A stretch of DNA of 64,000 nt, from the NCBI RefSeq assembly GCF_006539505.1, contig NZ_BJND01000041.1, forward strand, positions 1 through 64,000, in the 5' to 3' direction. The translations under genes and the position numbers were made by a program. Below the pieces are notes generated by a model that made no database searches, had not been told where the DNA came from, and saw only the letters and a list, made by a program, of their open reading frames with translations. Source of the stretch: Streptomyces spinoverrucosus. GTDB taxonomy: Bacteria > Actinomycetota > Actinomycetes > Streptomycetales > Streptomycetaceae. Positions 19,214 to 27,668 of this stretch are shown piece after piece (position 1 is the first letter of the stretch; the number at the start of each line of letters is the position of its first letter).

Positions 19214-20566
19214 GTGACGCCTTCTGCAGCCGCTTCCGGTCCCGGCGCGCCCGGTCTCGACATCCCGTCGGTGACAGTGGCGCCGGGTGACACCGCCACG
19301 ACCACTGTGACCGTCCGCAACGACAGCGACATCGTCGAGGCGTACAGCCTGGAGGTCGTCGGCGACTGCGCCGCCTGGACGACCGTGGAACCCGCGCGGG
19401 TCTCGCTCTATCCCGGCACCTCCGAAACGGTGACGATCCGTCTGGAGCCACCGCGTTCACCGGAGATCCGGGCCGGTGAGATGCCCCTCGGAGTGCGGGT
19501 GCTGCCGACCGAGCACCCCGAGTCGGTACGGGTCCTCGAAACGACCGTGCACATCGAGGAGTTCCACGAGCTGCACACCGAGCTCATCCCGCGCCGCCGG
19601 CGCGGCTGGCTGCGCGGCCGCTACCGGCTGGCCGTGCGCAACCAGGGCAACTCCCCGGTGCGGGTGGGCTTCACCCCCGGCCAGCAGGGCGAGGAGCTGG
19701 CCTTCGCCTTCAACCCGGCGGAGCCGAAGCTGGAGCCCGGCGAGTCGACGGAGGTCGGACTTCGGGTCCGCACGGCCAAGCCGGTGTGGTTCGGCGCCCC
19801 GGCGACATGGCCGTTCACCGTGAACGCCGCGGAATCCCGCGACGAGGAGGACACCCCCGGAGACGAGCCCACCGCCCCGGCGCCGCTGGACGCGGAGTTC
19901 GTCCAGATCCCGATCTTCCCGAGATGGCTGCTGGTCCTGCTCGCGGCACTGCTGGCGCTGCTGCTGGCCTGGTTCGCACTGGTGCGCCCGGCGGTGCGCA
20001 GCGCCGCCAAGGAAGCGGCCACCGAAGCGGTCCAGCCACGCCCGACGCCCGCCGGACAGGGCGACGGACAGACCCCGGGCGCCGCCCCCGGCGGCGGCAC
20101 GGACGCCCGGCCCGGTGGCGGCGGCCAGGAGTCGGGCGCACCGGCCGGCGCCGGTCCCGGCGGAGACGGCGGCTCGGGCACCGGCGACGGCACGTCGGTC
20201 GGCGGGGGCCAGCAGAGCTCGGCGACGATCGACCTGGAGACGTCCGCCGGAGAGACGAAGACCGGCACATACCAGGTCCCCCAGGACAGCGTCTTCGGCG
20301 TGACGGACATCGTCGTCGCCAACTTCCAGGGCGACGAGGGCCTGTTGACGATCACCTTCGGCGACCGCAAGGTCACCACGATCGCGCTGGAGACCTTCCG
20401 CAACCAGGACTATCACTGGGTGACCCCCATCAAGATCCCTGAGAACGACACCGTGACCGTCGAAGTGACCTGCCAGAAGCCGGGCACACCGGCCACCGGC
20501 CGACAGGCGGCGGGATGCCACGAGGTCCTGAACGTGAGCGGCGTGCTCAGCCGCACCACGCAGTGA
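19214..20566 (+). CDS. Single-span membrane protein with Ig-like N-domain, eCIS-associated
   Basis: This 450-residue protein starts at GTG 19214. No Shine-Dalgarno sequence is seen; TACCGT ends 6 nt before the GTG, so leaderless translation is possible. Residues 1-215 carry two Ig/CARDB-like beta domains (VAPGDTATTTVTVRNDSDIV; PVRVGFTPGQQG). There is no signal peptide, so they should be cytosolic. Residues about 237-258 are one transmembrane helix (LLVLLAALLALLLAWFALV). A Gly/Pro-rich linker and a C-terminal beta domain (about 335-450) follow, presumably extracytoplasmic. In S. coelicolor a CIS-encoded membrane protein is reported to couple particles to the membrane and to cell death, and this gene is a candidate for the same role by architecture and position. 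That identity is inferred, not shown. Confidence 0.8.
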   Translation: MTPSAAASGPGAPGLDIPSVTVAPGDTATTTVTVRNDSDIVEAYSLEVVGDCAAWTTVEPARVSLYPGTSETVTIRLEPPRSPEIRAGEMPLGVRVLPTEHPESVRVLETTVHIEEFHELHTELIPRRRRGWLRGRYRLAVRNQGNSPVRVGFTPGQQGEELAFAFNPAEPKLEPGESTEVGLRVRTAKPVWFGAPATWPFTVNAAESRDEEDTPGDEPTAPAPLDAEFVQIPIFPRWLLVLLAALLALLLAWFALVRPAVRSAAKEAATEAVQPRPTPAGQGDGQTPGAAPGGGTDARPGGGGQESGAPAGAGPGGDGGSGTGDGTSVGGGQQSSATIDLETSAGETKTGTYQVPQDSVFGVTDIVVANFQGDEGLLTITFGDRKVTTIALETFRNQDYHWVTPIKIPENDTVTVEVTCQKPGTPATGRQAAGCHEVLNVSGVLSRTTQ

Positions 20567-20753
20567 CTCCAGCCTCACACGTTCGACATTGTCGATCGGT
20601 GTAGGCGCCATCCGAAAGCGTTGGATCTTGTTCCGACCGGAAATAGACAACCTCGGTCTGAAAACCAGCGACATAAGTGAACATCAGTCACTGACCCACC
20701 CACCCGTCCGACGCCCTGCGTTTCGGTCACACCCAGGTGATCGGAACAGCCCC

Positions 20754-22790
20754 CTACGCCAAGTGCACCTCCAACGCCGCCCGCACCCCCGACTCCAACG
20801 CCCCCTCGATCCAGGACGGTTTCACCGAGGTGTGGTCGCCGGCGAAGTGGAGCGGGCCCTCGGGGGCGCGAATGGCCGCGAGGAGTTCCGTGTGCTGGCC
20901 GGGGAGCAGGACGGACGCCTCGCCGTAGGCGTACGGGTCGCGCAGCCAGCTCTGGGTGCGGCCGGCGCCCGTGTAGAAGACCTCGACGCGCTGGCCGTAG
21001 ACCTGTTGCAGGCCCCGCAGGGCGTGCGGATAGCGGGCGTCGTCGTCGAGGGAGTCCCAGCGGGAGGCGTCGTCTGCCCAGCTGTAGGAGGCGAGGACGA
21101 CACCGCCCGCGCTGCCGTGCACCGGGTGGGACGGGTTGATCAGGAAGCGGTTGGCGTTGTCCGAGACCGAGCCGCCGCCGACGATCCCCGCCGCCTCCGG
21201 CTGGTCACGGGTGGCCCAGCGGTTGGCGGCGTAGTGGACGCGCTGGCCCGCGGTGATGTGCCCGGGCGGCACGGACGGATGCGCGCCGAGCAGGCTGCCG
21301 TCGGCGGGCGCCCGGCCCTGCCGGTACTCCTCGTACAGCCCGGGCCGCACCGCGTCGAGCTCCCGCTTCCAGTCGTCCTCGCCGAACTCCCACCACCGGC
21401 GGCTGAATTCGAGCAGCACCTTGGTCGCGCTGTCGTAGTGCAGCTCGGCCACGGCACGCCGTTTGCCGTACGACATCAGCGGCCTGACCTGCATCTGCCG
21501 CAGCCCGGAGAACGGCACCGTGACGATCGCGAGGTCACCGGTGAACTCCTCGCGGACCACCTTGCCGTTCCGCCCCTCGGACACCGTGTCGATCCACACA
21601 CGCGGCCCGCCGGGCCGGACGTGGGAGAGGTCGCCCTTGCGGTCCGGGTCCCACCACTCGATGTGCGTGGCCCGGCGGTCCATCCGCACCACGTCCGCCA
21701 CCTGCCGCAGCAACGCGTCCGGCAGCATCGCCGTACCGCCGGTCAGCTCCCAGAACTCGGTGTCGGGGCTGATCAGCGACTGGCTGATGAAGCTGTGGAT
21801 GAAGGACAGCGGCAGCCGTGAGGTCAGGTTCTCCAGGGTGCCGATCAGGTCGATGGTGCGTTCGTCGAAACCGGCCTGCTCGGTCAGGAACCGGTACATG
21901 GACCAGTCACCGAACCGCTGGATCACCCGCGCCCAGCCCTCGACCCGCTCCGGCATGGGCTTGTCGACCCGCTTGCCGTCCGGCCCGGCCGTGCTGAACT
22001 CGTCGCGTACGGGGTCCAGGGCCCTGCGCAGGATCGTGCCGGAGGGCGTGTCCCAGTACTTGCGCGGCACGCCGAACGACCGGTTGACCTTGCGCGGCGC
22101 CCGCGCGTACTCGGCGCGGCGCATCCGGACGCCGTTGACGTGCAGCCAGGCACGGTTGACCGGCCTGCCCTCACCGTCGACGTCGACCAGGTGGAACCGG
22201 CGCTTCTTCAGGTCCAGTTGCTCGATGAGAGCCATCACCAGCGGGTGGCTGCCGGGGATGCGCATCGCCCCGGCCTCCGCGTACTGCCGTGGATCGGCGA
22301 ACGGCTGCGCCGCGTTCTCGTGCCCGCCGGTGCGGAAGGTCTTGATCCGGCCGCCGACCCGGTTGCCGTTGGCCTCCAGCAGCGTCACGCGATGTCCGGC
22401 CCGTTTCAGCAGCCAGGCGGCCAGAAGACCGGCCGGGCCCGCGCCGACCACCAGCACCTTCTTGGCGTCCTTGGTCCGCGCGCGGGGCAGCCCGTCGCCG
22501 AGGATCTTCCGGTACGTCGGCACCAGCGGCTCGTTGCGCTCGTCGACGACCAGCAGCGCACGGGCCACGGCGAGACAGGTGTCCCAGTCGGCGGTGGATC
22601 TGGGCGGACAGGGGGCGGCGGCCGGGGCCTGCGGGGGAGCGGCGGGTACGGCGGGTGCGGCGGCGGCCGGGTCGGCGGCGGTCAGTCCCAGCGCGGTCGC
22701 GGTCGCGGCCGTACCGGCCACGGTGGTGAACTGTCGCCGGGAGAACGGACGGTGGGTGCCTGTGGTGATGGTGGTGCCGTGGTCATCCAT
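20754..22790 (-). CDS. Tat-exported flavin monoamine (L-amino acid) oxidase
   Basis: This 678-residue protein has a twin-arginine signal (FSRRQFTTVAGTAATATALG, then an Ala-rich stretch), so it is exported folded. A dinucleotide-binding motif (VLVVGAGPAGLLAAWLLKRA ... LLEANGNRVGGRI) at about 120-160 and the C-terminal LHFAGDHTSVKPSWIEGALE FAD motif define the flavin amine oxidase family. These enzymes deaminate amino acids or amines and release H2O2 and ammonia. Length and Tat export fit actinobacterial and fungal-like L-amino acid oxidases. The gene is monocistronic: its stop faces the 19214 gene over a 187-bp gap, and its start is 194 bp from the TerB-like gene. The substrate cannot be told from sequence. 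Confidence 0.9.
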   Translation of the reverse strand: MDDHGTTITTGTHRPFSRRQFTTVAGTAATATALGLTAADPAAAAPAVPAAPPQAPAAAPCPPRSTADWDTCLAVARALLVVDERNEPLVPTYRKILGDGLPRARTKDAKKVLVVGAGPAGLLAAWLLKRAGHRVTLLEANGNRVGGRIKTFRTGGHENAAQPFADPRQYAEAGAMRIPGSHPLVMALIEQLDLKKRRFHLVDVDGEGRPVNRAWLHVNGVRMRRAEYARAPRKVNRSFGVPRKYWDTPSGTILRRALDPVRDEFSTAGPDGKRVDKPMPERVEGWARVIQRFGDWSMYRFLTEQAGFDERTIDLIGTLENLTSRLPLSFIHSFISQSLISPDTEFWELTGGTAMLPDALLRQVADVVRMDRRATHIEWWDPDRKGDLSHVRPGGPRVWIDTVSEGRNGKVVREEFTGDLAIVTVPFSGLRQMQVRPLMSYGKRRAVAELHYDSATKVLLEFSRRWWEFGEDDWKRELDAVRPGLYEEYRQGRAPADGSLLGAHPSVPPGHITAGQRVHYAANRWATRDQPEAAGIVGGGSVSDNANRFLINPSHPVHGSAGGVVLASYSWADDASRWDSLDDDARYPHALRGLQQVYGQRVEVFYTGAGRTQSWLRDPYAYGEASVLLPGQHTELLAAIRAPEGPLHFAGDHTSVKPSWIEGALESGVRAALEVHLA

Positions 22791-22984
22791 ACGTCCCTGG
22801 ATACGGGGGACGGCGTACGTCCGGCAGCGCGATCGGCGCCGACCACCGGAACGTGGGAGCGCCCCGGGGCACGCCCGACGCCCGGCGACCGCCTGAGCGG
22901 ACGTATCACTCCCACGCGCCCGGCGCGCACCACCACCGGTGCCCGCCGGGAGGTTTGACGGGCGCGGCGGCGTTCAGCGCAAGC

Positions 22985-23590
22985 TCAGAGGCCGAACTCC
23001 TGAGGGGACAGGCCCAGCACCGAGCAGGCCTCCCGCAGCACCTGCTCCTCCGCCGGTGCGACATAACCGTCCGCCCCGGCGATGACGAACCCGGTCTGGA
23101 CGACCGCTCTGGCCTCCGCCGGCTTCTTCGCCGCCTTGGCGATCTCCTGCATGACCTGCGTCTTGCCCTGCGGGAAGTCGAACGCCAGCCGGTCGACGTG
23201 CTGGTTGAAACGCTGGCGCAGCTGCTCCGGCGGGAAGTTCTGCAGGACGTCGTTGCTCAGGATCAGCGACTCCACGTGCTGTCGCTCGGTCGGGTCGACA
23301 TGGCCGTCGGCGGCCGCGACCAGGGCGCACATGGCCATGCTGGCGTCCCGGTAGGCGCCGCTCTTCAACTCCGTCTTCAGGGAGGTGAGCTGCGACTTGA
23401 GCGTATTCACCAACTGGGCCCGCGAGCCGCCCGAGGACCCGGAGCCCGGCCTGCCGTGCCCGCCGGCACCGCCGAAAGCGCCATGACCACCCTGCCCACC
23501 GTGTCCGCCCTGTGCGCCGGAGCCACGCGCGCCCTGGGCCTGCTGCTGCAGGTTCTTGGCCTGGTCCTTGATCCGATCCCACATAGCCAT
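22985..23590 (-). CDS. TerB-family tellurite-resistance-like protein
   Basis: Read from ATG 23590 (GAGGTGG site 8 nt upstream), this 201-residue protein begins MAMWDRIKDQAKNLQQQAQG. It has a Gly/His-rich linker (GGHGGQGGHGAFGG) and then a TerB/DjlA-like all-helical domain (MAMCALVAAADGHVDPTERQHVE ... GADGYVAPAEEQVLREACSV). The paired ADGHVDPTE and ADGYVAPAE motifs are the acidic metal-binding signatures of TerB. TerB acts with TerC/TerD in membrane-linked metal and stress complexes. No other ter gene is in the window, so its partner is unknown. Confidence 0.88.
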   Translation of the reverse strand: MAMWDRIKDQAKNLQQQAQGARGSGAQGGHGGQGGHGAFGGAGGHGRPGSGSSGGSRAQLVNTLKSQLTSLKTELKSGAYRDASMAMCALVAAADGHVDPTERQHVESLILSNDVLQNFPPEQLRQRFNQHVDRLAFDFPQGKTQVMQEIAKAAKKPAEARAVVQTGFVIAGADGYVAPAEEQVLREACSVLGLSPQEFGL

Positions 23591-23815
23591 CCGTGCCACC
23601 TCGGCTTCAGCCGTGTCGTTCCGGTCGCCGGCGTGCGTGTCCGCACCCGTCCTCCTGGCAACGCCTGCCCGTTCCCCGAAGTTCCATGACCACGCCCGGA
23701 CGGCCCAAGGCAAGTGACGCGGATCACGCACGGCGGACCGATCACTTGCCCGCCCGCCGCCGGTCATCACGTGCGACAACCGCAGGATCTCCCGGCAGAA
23801 AAGGACGCGACCGCC

Positions 23816-24019
23816 ATGACCGCACCCGTGAAGGGCCCCGCCAGCTACTTCCCGTCGATCGAGAAGAAGTACGGCCGTCCGATTGCGGAGTGGAAGGACC
23901 TGATCCGCGCCTCGCCCCTGACCAAGCACATGGAACTCGTCTCCTGGCTCAAGACCGATCACGGCCTGGGCCACGGCCACGCCAACGCACTCGTGGCGCA
24001 CACCCTCGCCGAGGACTGA
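23816..24019 (+). CDS. Small DUF4287 protein
   Basis: This 67-residue protein starts at ATG 23816 with AAGGACG upstream: MTAPVKGPASYFPSIEKKYG, then RPIAEWKDLI, MELVSWLKTDHGLGHGHANA and LVAHTLAED. It matches the DUF4287 family, which is widespread in actinobacteria and often linked to a DUF5655 domain; the latter is missing here. The pattern of short helices ending HGLGHGHANALVAH suggests nucleic-acid or adaptor binding, but function is unknown. It is divergent from the TerB-like gene across 225 bp. Confidence 0.85.
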   Translation: MTAPVKGPASYFPSIEKKYGRPIAEWKDLIRASPLTKHMELVSWLKTDHGLGHGHANALVAHTLAED

Positions 24020-24042
24020 TGCACGGGCCGCCAGCAGGGCGT

Positions 24043-24897
24043 CTACCGGGAGGTGGCGCTCTGTTTCGGGATGATCCGGGGTGAGGAGGGGCGGTCGCGT
24101 CGCGGTGGGGGCGGTGCGGCGTTCGGGTTCACCCGGCGGATCTCCTGGGTCGTGGAGGTGCCCGGCTCATCACTGGGCGGGGGCGGGGAGGGCGGCCGCG
24201 AGCGGTGGCGGGGCAGGGTGCGCCGGGGCGGGCGGGTCAGGGTGATCTGCCGTACGAGCTGCTGAAAGCACGCCAGCGCCGCGAGACCCGGCAGGGCCGC
24301 CGTCACGATGTCCACGACGGTTCTGGGCGCCTGCGCGACACATAAAAGCATCGCCGCGGACGAAAAGAAGAGGATCACACACCAGGAGTGCACGGCCCGG
24401 CGTTGATGGAGCGCTGCGCGCAGGACGGACAGCGAGGCGACCACCCACGGACCGTAGATCAGCAAAGGCCACAAGGAAACGATGCCGTTGTCGGTACGGT
24501 TAACGGAAAGACGCAGCGGTTCGTAGACGGCCAGTCCGCCGAAGAAACTCACGCCGCATGCGATGACCGCCGCCAGCGCGGCCATGACCCGGCTGACTGC
24601 GCGAAGGATGTTCGGGCCGCCGCGTTCACGTGGCTTGCGGTGACCTTTCGGGGAATCCCTCAACGGTGGCAGTTCCGCCGTGATCTCCTGGAGATTTTCC
24701 AGCGGTGTGCCGGGGGCGGGAACGGTGACCGGGGCATCCGCCGGGGGGACGCCGGAGGCCTCCTCCGCCAGCGCGTCCTGGAGCATGAACGCCAGCTCCT
24801 CGGCGGGATCCCAGCCGGAGTCCGGTGGAACCAGGGGTTGCGAGAACGCTTCGGACGGACCTCGATGCCGGCCGGTGCCATGACCCTGCGTATACAT
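24043..24897 (-). CDS. DUF2637 membrane protein
   Basis: This 284-residue protein (MYTQGHGTGRHRG) has about 100 soluble acidic residues and then four predicted membrane segments (VMAALAAVIACGVSFFGGLA; LWPLLIYGPWVVASLSVL; WCVILFFSSAAMLLCVAQA; VTAALPGLAALACFQQLV), followed by a disordered Pro/Arg tail. The SFFGGLAVYEPLRL and LIYGPWVVASLSVLRAALHQRR motifs fit the Streptomyces DUF2637 family, related to spread (Spd) proteins of plasmids and integrative elements. Function is not established. It follows a small gene ending 12 bp upstream, forming a probable two-gene operon. Confidence 0.8.
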   Translation of the reverse strand: MYTQGHGTGRHRGPSEAFSQPLVPPDSGWDPAEELAFMLQDALAEEASGVPPADAPVTVPAPGTPLENLQEITAELPPLRDSPKGHRKPRERGGPNILRAVSRVMAALAAVIACGVSFFGGLAVYEPLRLSVNRTDNGIVSLWPLLIYGPWVVASLSVLRAALHQRRAVHSWCVILFFSSAAMLLCVAQAPRTVVDIVTAALPGLAALACFQQLVRQITLTRPPRRTLPRHRSRPPSPPPPSDEPGTSTTQEIRRVNPNAAPPPPRRDRPSSPRIIPKQSATSR

Positions 24898-24909
24898 AGC
24901 GAATTCTTG

Positions 24910-25200
24910 CTATTTCGCCGTAGGGAAAGCGGACGTGCCCTGCGACCTGATCCACCGTCGGGCGAGATCGGCTTCCATCTCGGCCATGACATCCAGAAAA
25001 TGGCGAAGAATCGGCTCGGTGGCCCGGAGTGTGACGGGGGGTCCGTCTTTGGTAAGTGTTCCGTTGACACTGGCCGAGCAGTGTGCCGGGGCGGGAATGT
25101 ATGTATAGGGACCCATGGTCACCGCATGTCCCGCAAACCTGCCCCCTCGCTGCTGACTCGCCAACAGGCCGAAAATACCGTCCCTGGTTGCCTTGGTCAT
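24910..25200 (-). CDS. Hypothetical small protein upstream of DUF2637 gene
   Basis: This is a 96-residue open frame from ATG 25200 (MTKATRDGIFGLLASQQRGG) to a TAG at 24910, 12 bp before the DUF2637 start. No family was recognised. Features are a central VTMGPYTYIPAPAHCSASVN strand-rich stretch and a C-terminal amphipathic helix (ILRHFLDVMAEMEADLARRW). The ribosome site is weak (TTTGGAT), and base use is less GC-biased than in neighbouring genes. Support comes mainly from its tight spacing to the next gene, and it could be spurious. The roughly 240-bp region upstream (25201-25443) is non-coding and holds the promoters for this pair and for the divergent glycosyltransferase. Confidence 0.45.
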   Translation of the reverse strand: MTKATRDGIFGLLASQQRGGRFAGHAVTMGPYTYIPAPAHCSASVNGTLTKDGPPVTLRATEPILRHFLDVMAEMEADLARRWIRSQGTSAFPTAK

Positions 25201-25443
25201 ATCCAAACTAACGGCACCCGATTGCGCCGGATGCGCAGCAAACGGGTGAAGGATCAAGGTAATGAAACGATTTCCCCGCCCGGCAATAAGCAGATGACTC
25301 GCCTTACATTCCGGTGCGGGCGCCCGGCGGCGTCGGGCCCGCCGACGGCGCTCATCACCGCGTAACCCGCAGCCCACTGCCCGCGGGCGCCGTCGTCCGC
25401 GTACCTTCATACCTTGCGCCGAGCACGAAACAAGGACGAGCCA

Positions 25444-26697
25444 GTGAGAGAACAAGGGACCGCCGTGAAGGACGTACACCCACTGCCCCACCGCACGCCG
25501 GTCCCGACCGACCATCCGGACCCCGTCCTGGACGTGGTCGTCCCGGTGTACAACGAGGAGACGGATCTGGAGCCGAGCGTCCGGCGGCTGCACGCGCACC
25601 TGCGCGACACCTTCCCCTACCCGTTCCGTATCACCATCGCCGACAACGCCAGCACGGACCGCACCCCGGAGATCGCCGTCCGGCTGGCCGATGAACTGCC
25701 CGAGGTGGAGGGGCTGCGGCTGGACGAGAAGGGCCGCGGGCGGGCCCTGAACACCGCATGGTCCCGTTCGTCGGCACCCGTGCTCGCATACGTCGACGTG
25801 GACCTGTCCACGGAACTGGCCGCGCTGCTCCCGCTCGTCGCCCCACTGATTTCCGGGCACTCCGACATAGCCATAGGCACCCGCCTGGCCCGCGGTTCCC
25901 GGGTCGTGCGCGGCCCCAAACGGGAGTTCACCTCCCGCGCCTACAACGCCATCCTGCGCTCCACCCTCGCCGTGGGCTTCTCCGACGCGCAGTGCGGTTT
26001 CAAGGCGGTACGGCGTGATGTGGCCGAGCGGCTGCTGCCCCTCGTGGAGGACTCGGGCTGGTTCTTCGACACCGAGATGCTGGTCATCGCCGAGCGGGCG
26101 GGACTGCGTATCCACGAGGTGCCGGTGGACTGGGTGGACGACCCCGACAGCCGGGTCGACATCGTCGCCACGGCCCTGGCCGACCTGCGCGGCATTGCCC
26201 GGATCGGGGCGTCGCTGGCGCGCGGCACCCTGCCTCCGGCGGAACTGCGGCGCAGTGGTGAGGGCGAGCCGTCGGGCGGACTGGTGATGCAGCTCGTGCG
26301 GTTCGCCGCCGTGGGAGCGGTGAGCACCCTCGCATATCTGCTGCTGTACTCGCTGTTGCGCCCGATGATGGGTGCCCTGTCCGCCAACGCGCTGGCGCTG
26401 CTGATCTGCGCCATCGGCAACACGGCCGCCAACCGCCGCCTCACCTTCGGCATCCGCGGCCCCGGCGGGGTCGTACGCCACCAGGCCAGGGGTCTTGCGG
26501 TCTTCCTGCTCGGCCTGACGCTCACCAGCGGCTCGCTCGCCGTCCTGCACCAGGTGGCGCCGTCGGCCGGGGCCCGCGTCGAACTCGCCGTACTGATCGC
26601 CGCCAACCTGACCGCGACACTGCTGCGGTTCCTGCTCTTCCGAGCGTGGGTGTTCGGCGCCCGGCCGCGCAGGCGGGCGGAATCCGCCGTTTCATGA
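25444..26697 (+). CDS. GT2 polyprenyl-phosphate-type glycosyltransferase fused to GtrA membrane domain
   Basis: This 417-residue protein starts at GTG 25444 with AAGGACG 7 nt upstream; a second GTG at 25465, also with a site, is possible. Residues about 25-250 are a DPM1-like GT2 catalytic domain (LDVVVPVYNEETDLEPSV, ITIADNASTDRTPEIA, AYVDVDLSTELAAL with the metal-binding DVD, and QCGFKAVRRDV). Residues about 280-410 are a GtrA domain with four membrane helices (MQLVRFAAVGAVSTLAYLLL ... IGNTAANRRLTFG). GT2-GtrA fusions load a sugar on a polyprenyl lipid carrier and help move it across the membrane for cell-surface glycosylation. The sugar is unknown and the gene stands alone. Confidence 0.9.
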   Translation: MREQGTAVKDVHPLPHRTPVPTDHPDPVLDVVVPVYNEETDLEPSVRRLHAHLRDTFPYPFRITIADNASTDRTPEIAVRLADELPEVEGLRLDEKGRGRALNTAWSRSSAPVLAYVDVDLSTELAALLPLVAPLISGHSDIAIGTRLARGSRVVRGPKREFTSRAYNAILRSTLAVGFSDAQCGFKAVRRDVAERLLPLVEDSGWFFDTEMLVIAERAGLRIHEVPVDWVDDPDSRVDIVATALADLRGIARIGASLARGTLPPAELRRSGEGEPSGGLVMQLVRFAAVGAVSTLAYLLLYSLLRPMMGALSANALALLICAIGNTAANRRLTFGIRGPGGVVRHQARGLAVFLLGLTLTSGSLAVLHQVAPSAGARVELAVLIAANLTATLLRFLLFRAWVFGARPRRRAESAVS

Positions 26698-26739
26698 ACG
26701 GGAGTTGCGTGTCGGCACGCGGCGCTGACGATCGTTCCG

Positions 26740-27651
26740 TCAGATGAGGTCGGCCACCACCAGGCGGGTGGCCTCCGCGAGCAGGGCCTCCCTGGGTGGG
26801 GTGTCGTGGCCGGAGCGGTCTGTCATCACGGCGAGGACGAGCGGTTCGGTGTGCGGTGGCCAGACGATGCCGATGTCGTTGGCGCGGCCGTACTCGCCGG
26901 TGCCCGTCTTGTCGGCCACCGTCCAGCCCTTGGGGACACCGGCGCGGATGCGCTTGGCGCCGGTGGTGTTGCGGACGAGCCAGTCCTTGAGGAGGGCGCG
27001 GCGGTCGGGGGTGAGGGCGTCGCCGAGGACGAGGTCGCGGTAGGTGGTGGCGATGGCCCGGGGTGTGGTCGTGTCGCGCGGGTCGCCCGGGGCCATTCCG
27101 TTCAGTTCGGGCTCGTAGTGGTCCATGCGGCTGACCTTGTCGCCGAGGCCACGCAGGTACGCCGTCAGTCCCGCCGGGCCTCCGACGTCCCGCATCAGCA
27201 GGTTTCCCGCCGTGTTGTCGCTGTAACGGACGGCCGCGTCGCACAGTTCCCTGACCGTCATCCCCGTCTCGATGTGGTCCTCGCTGATCGGCGAGTAGGA
27301 CTGCAACTCGGCCCGTGTGTAGGTGACCCGCTGGTTCAGGTGGCTCAGGGGGTGCTCGTGCAGCACCGCCGCCGCGGCCAGGGCCTTGAAGGTGGAGCAG
27401 AGCGCGAAGCGGTCGTCCGCACGGTAGTTCAGGGTCGCTCCCGTGCCGGTGGCCAGGGCGAATACCCCCAGCCGGGCTCCGTGGCGGCGTTCGAGTGCCG
27501 CGTAGCGGGAGAGGTCGGGCGTACGGGTGGAAGAGGGGCGCGGTGGCCTGGCGCTCGCGCGCTCCTCAGGTGCGGCGCGGTCGCACGCCGACGCTCCCAG
27601 CGGTACCAGCACCGCGCCCAGCAACAGTTGCCTACGGGACAGACCAGGCAT
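26740..27651 (-). CDS. Class A beta-lactamase, exported (probable lipoprotein)
   Basis: This 303-residue serine beta-lactamase uses ATG 27651, which has AGGAGG upstream; an in-frame ATG at 27672 overlaps the PBP stop but lacks a site. The signal MPGLSRRQLLLGAVLVPLGA ends at SAC (Cys23), with a twin-arginine-like SRRQ, so a Tat or lipoprotein export is likely. Catalytic motifs are complete: CSTFK (Ser86-Lys89), YSDN, EPELN (Glu of the omega loop) and DKTGTGEYG. It hydrolyses beta-lactams outside the membrane. It lies just downstream of a penicillin-binding protein gene, probably in one operon facing the LysR gene. Confidence 0.94.
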   Translation of the reverse strand: MPGLSRRQLLLGAVLVPLGASACDRAAPEERASARPPRPSSTRTPDLSRYAALERRHGARLGVFALATGTGATLNYRADDRFALCSTFKALAAAAVLHEHPLSHLNQRVTYTRAELQSYSPISEDHIETGMTVRELCDAAVRYSDNTAGNLLMRDVGGPAGLTAYLRGLGDKVSRMDHYEPELNGMAPGDPRDTTTPRAIATTYRDLVLGDALTPDRRALLKDWLVRNTTGAKRIRAGVPKGWTVADKTGTGEYGRANDIGIVWPPHTEPLVLAVMTDRSGHDTPPREALLAEATRLVVADLI

Positions 27652-27668
27652 ACGGGACTCCCTCCTGC

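Noticed and set aside
20567..20753. AT-richer gap with small dyads (CGACATTGTCG at about 20583; GTGA-N7-TCAC at about 20678)
   Set aside because: It lies between two convergent stops and the dyads are short; no terminator with a strong stem or a gene could be supported.
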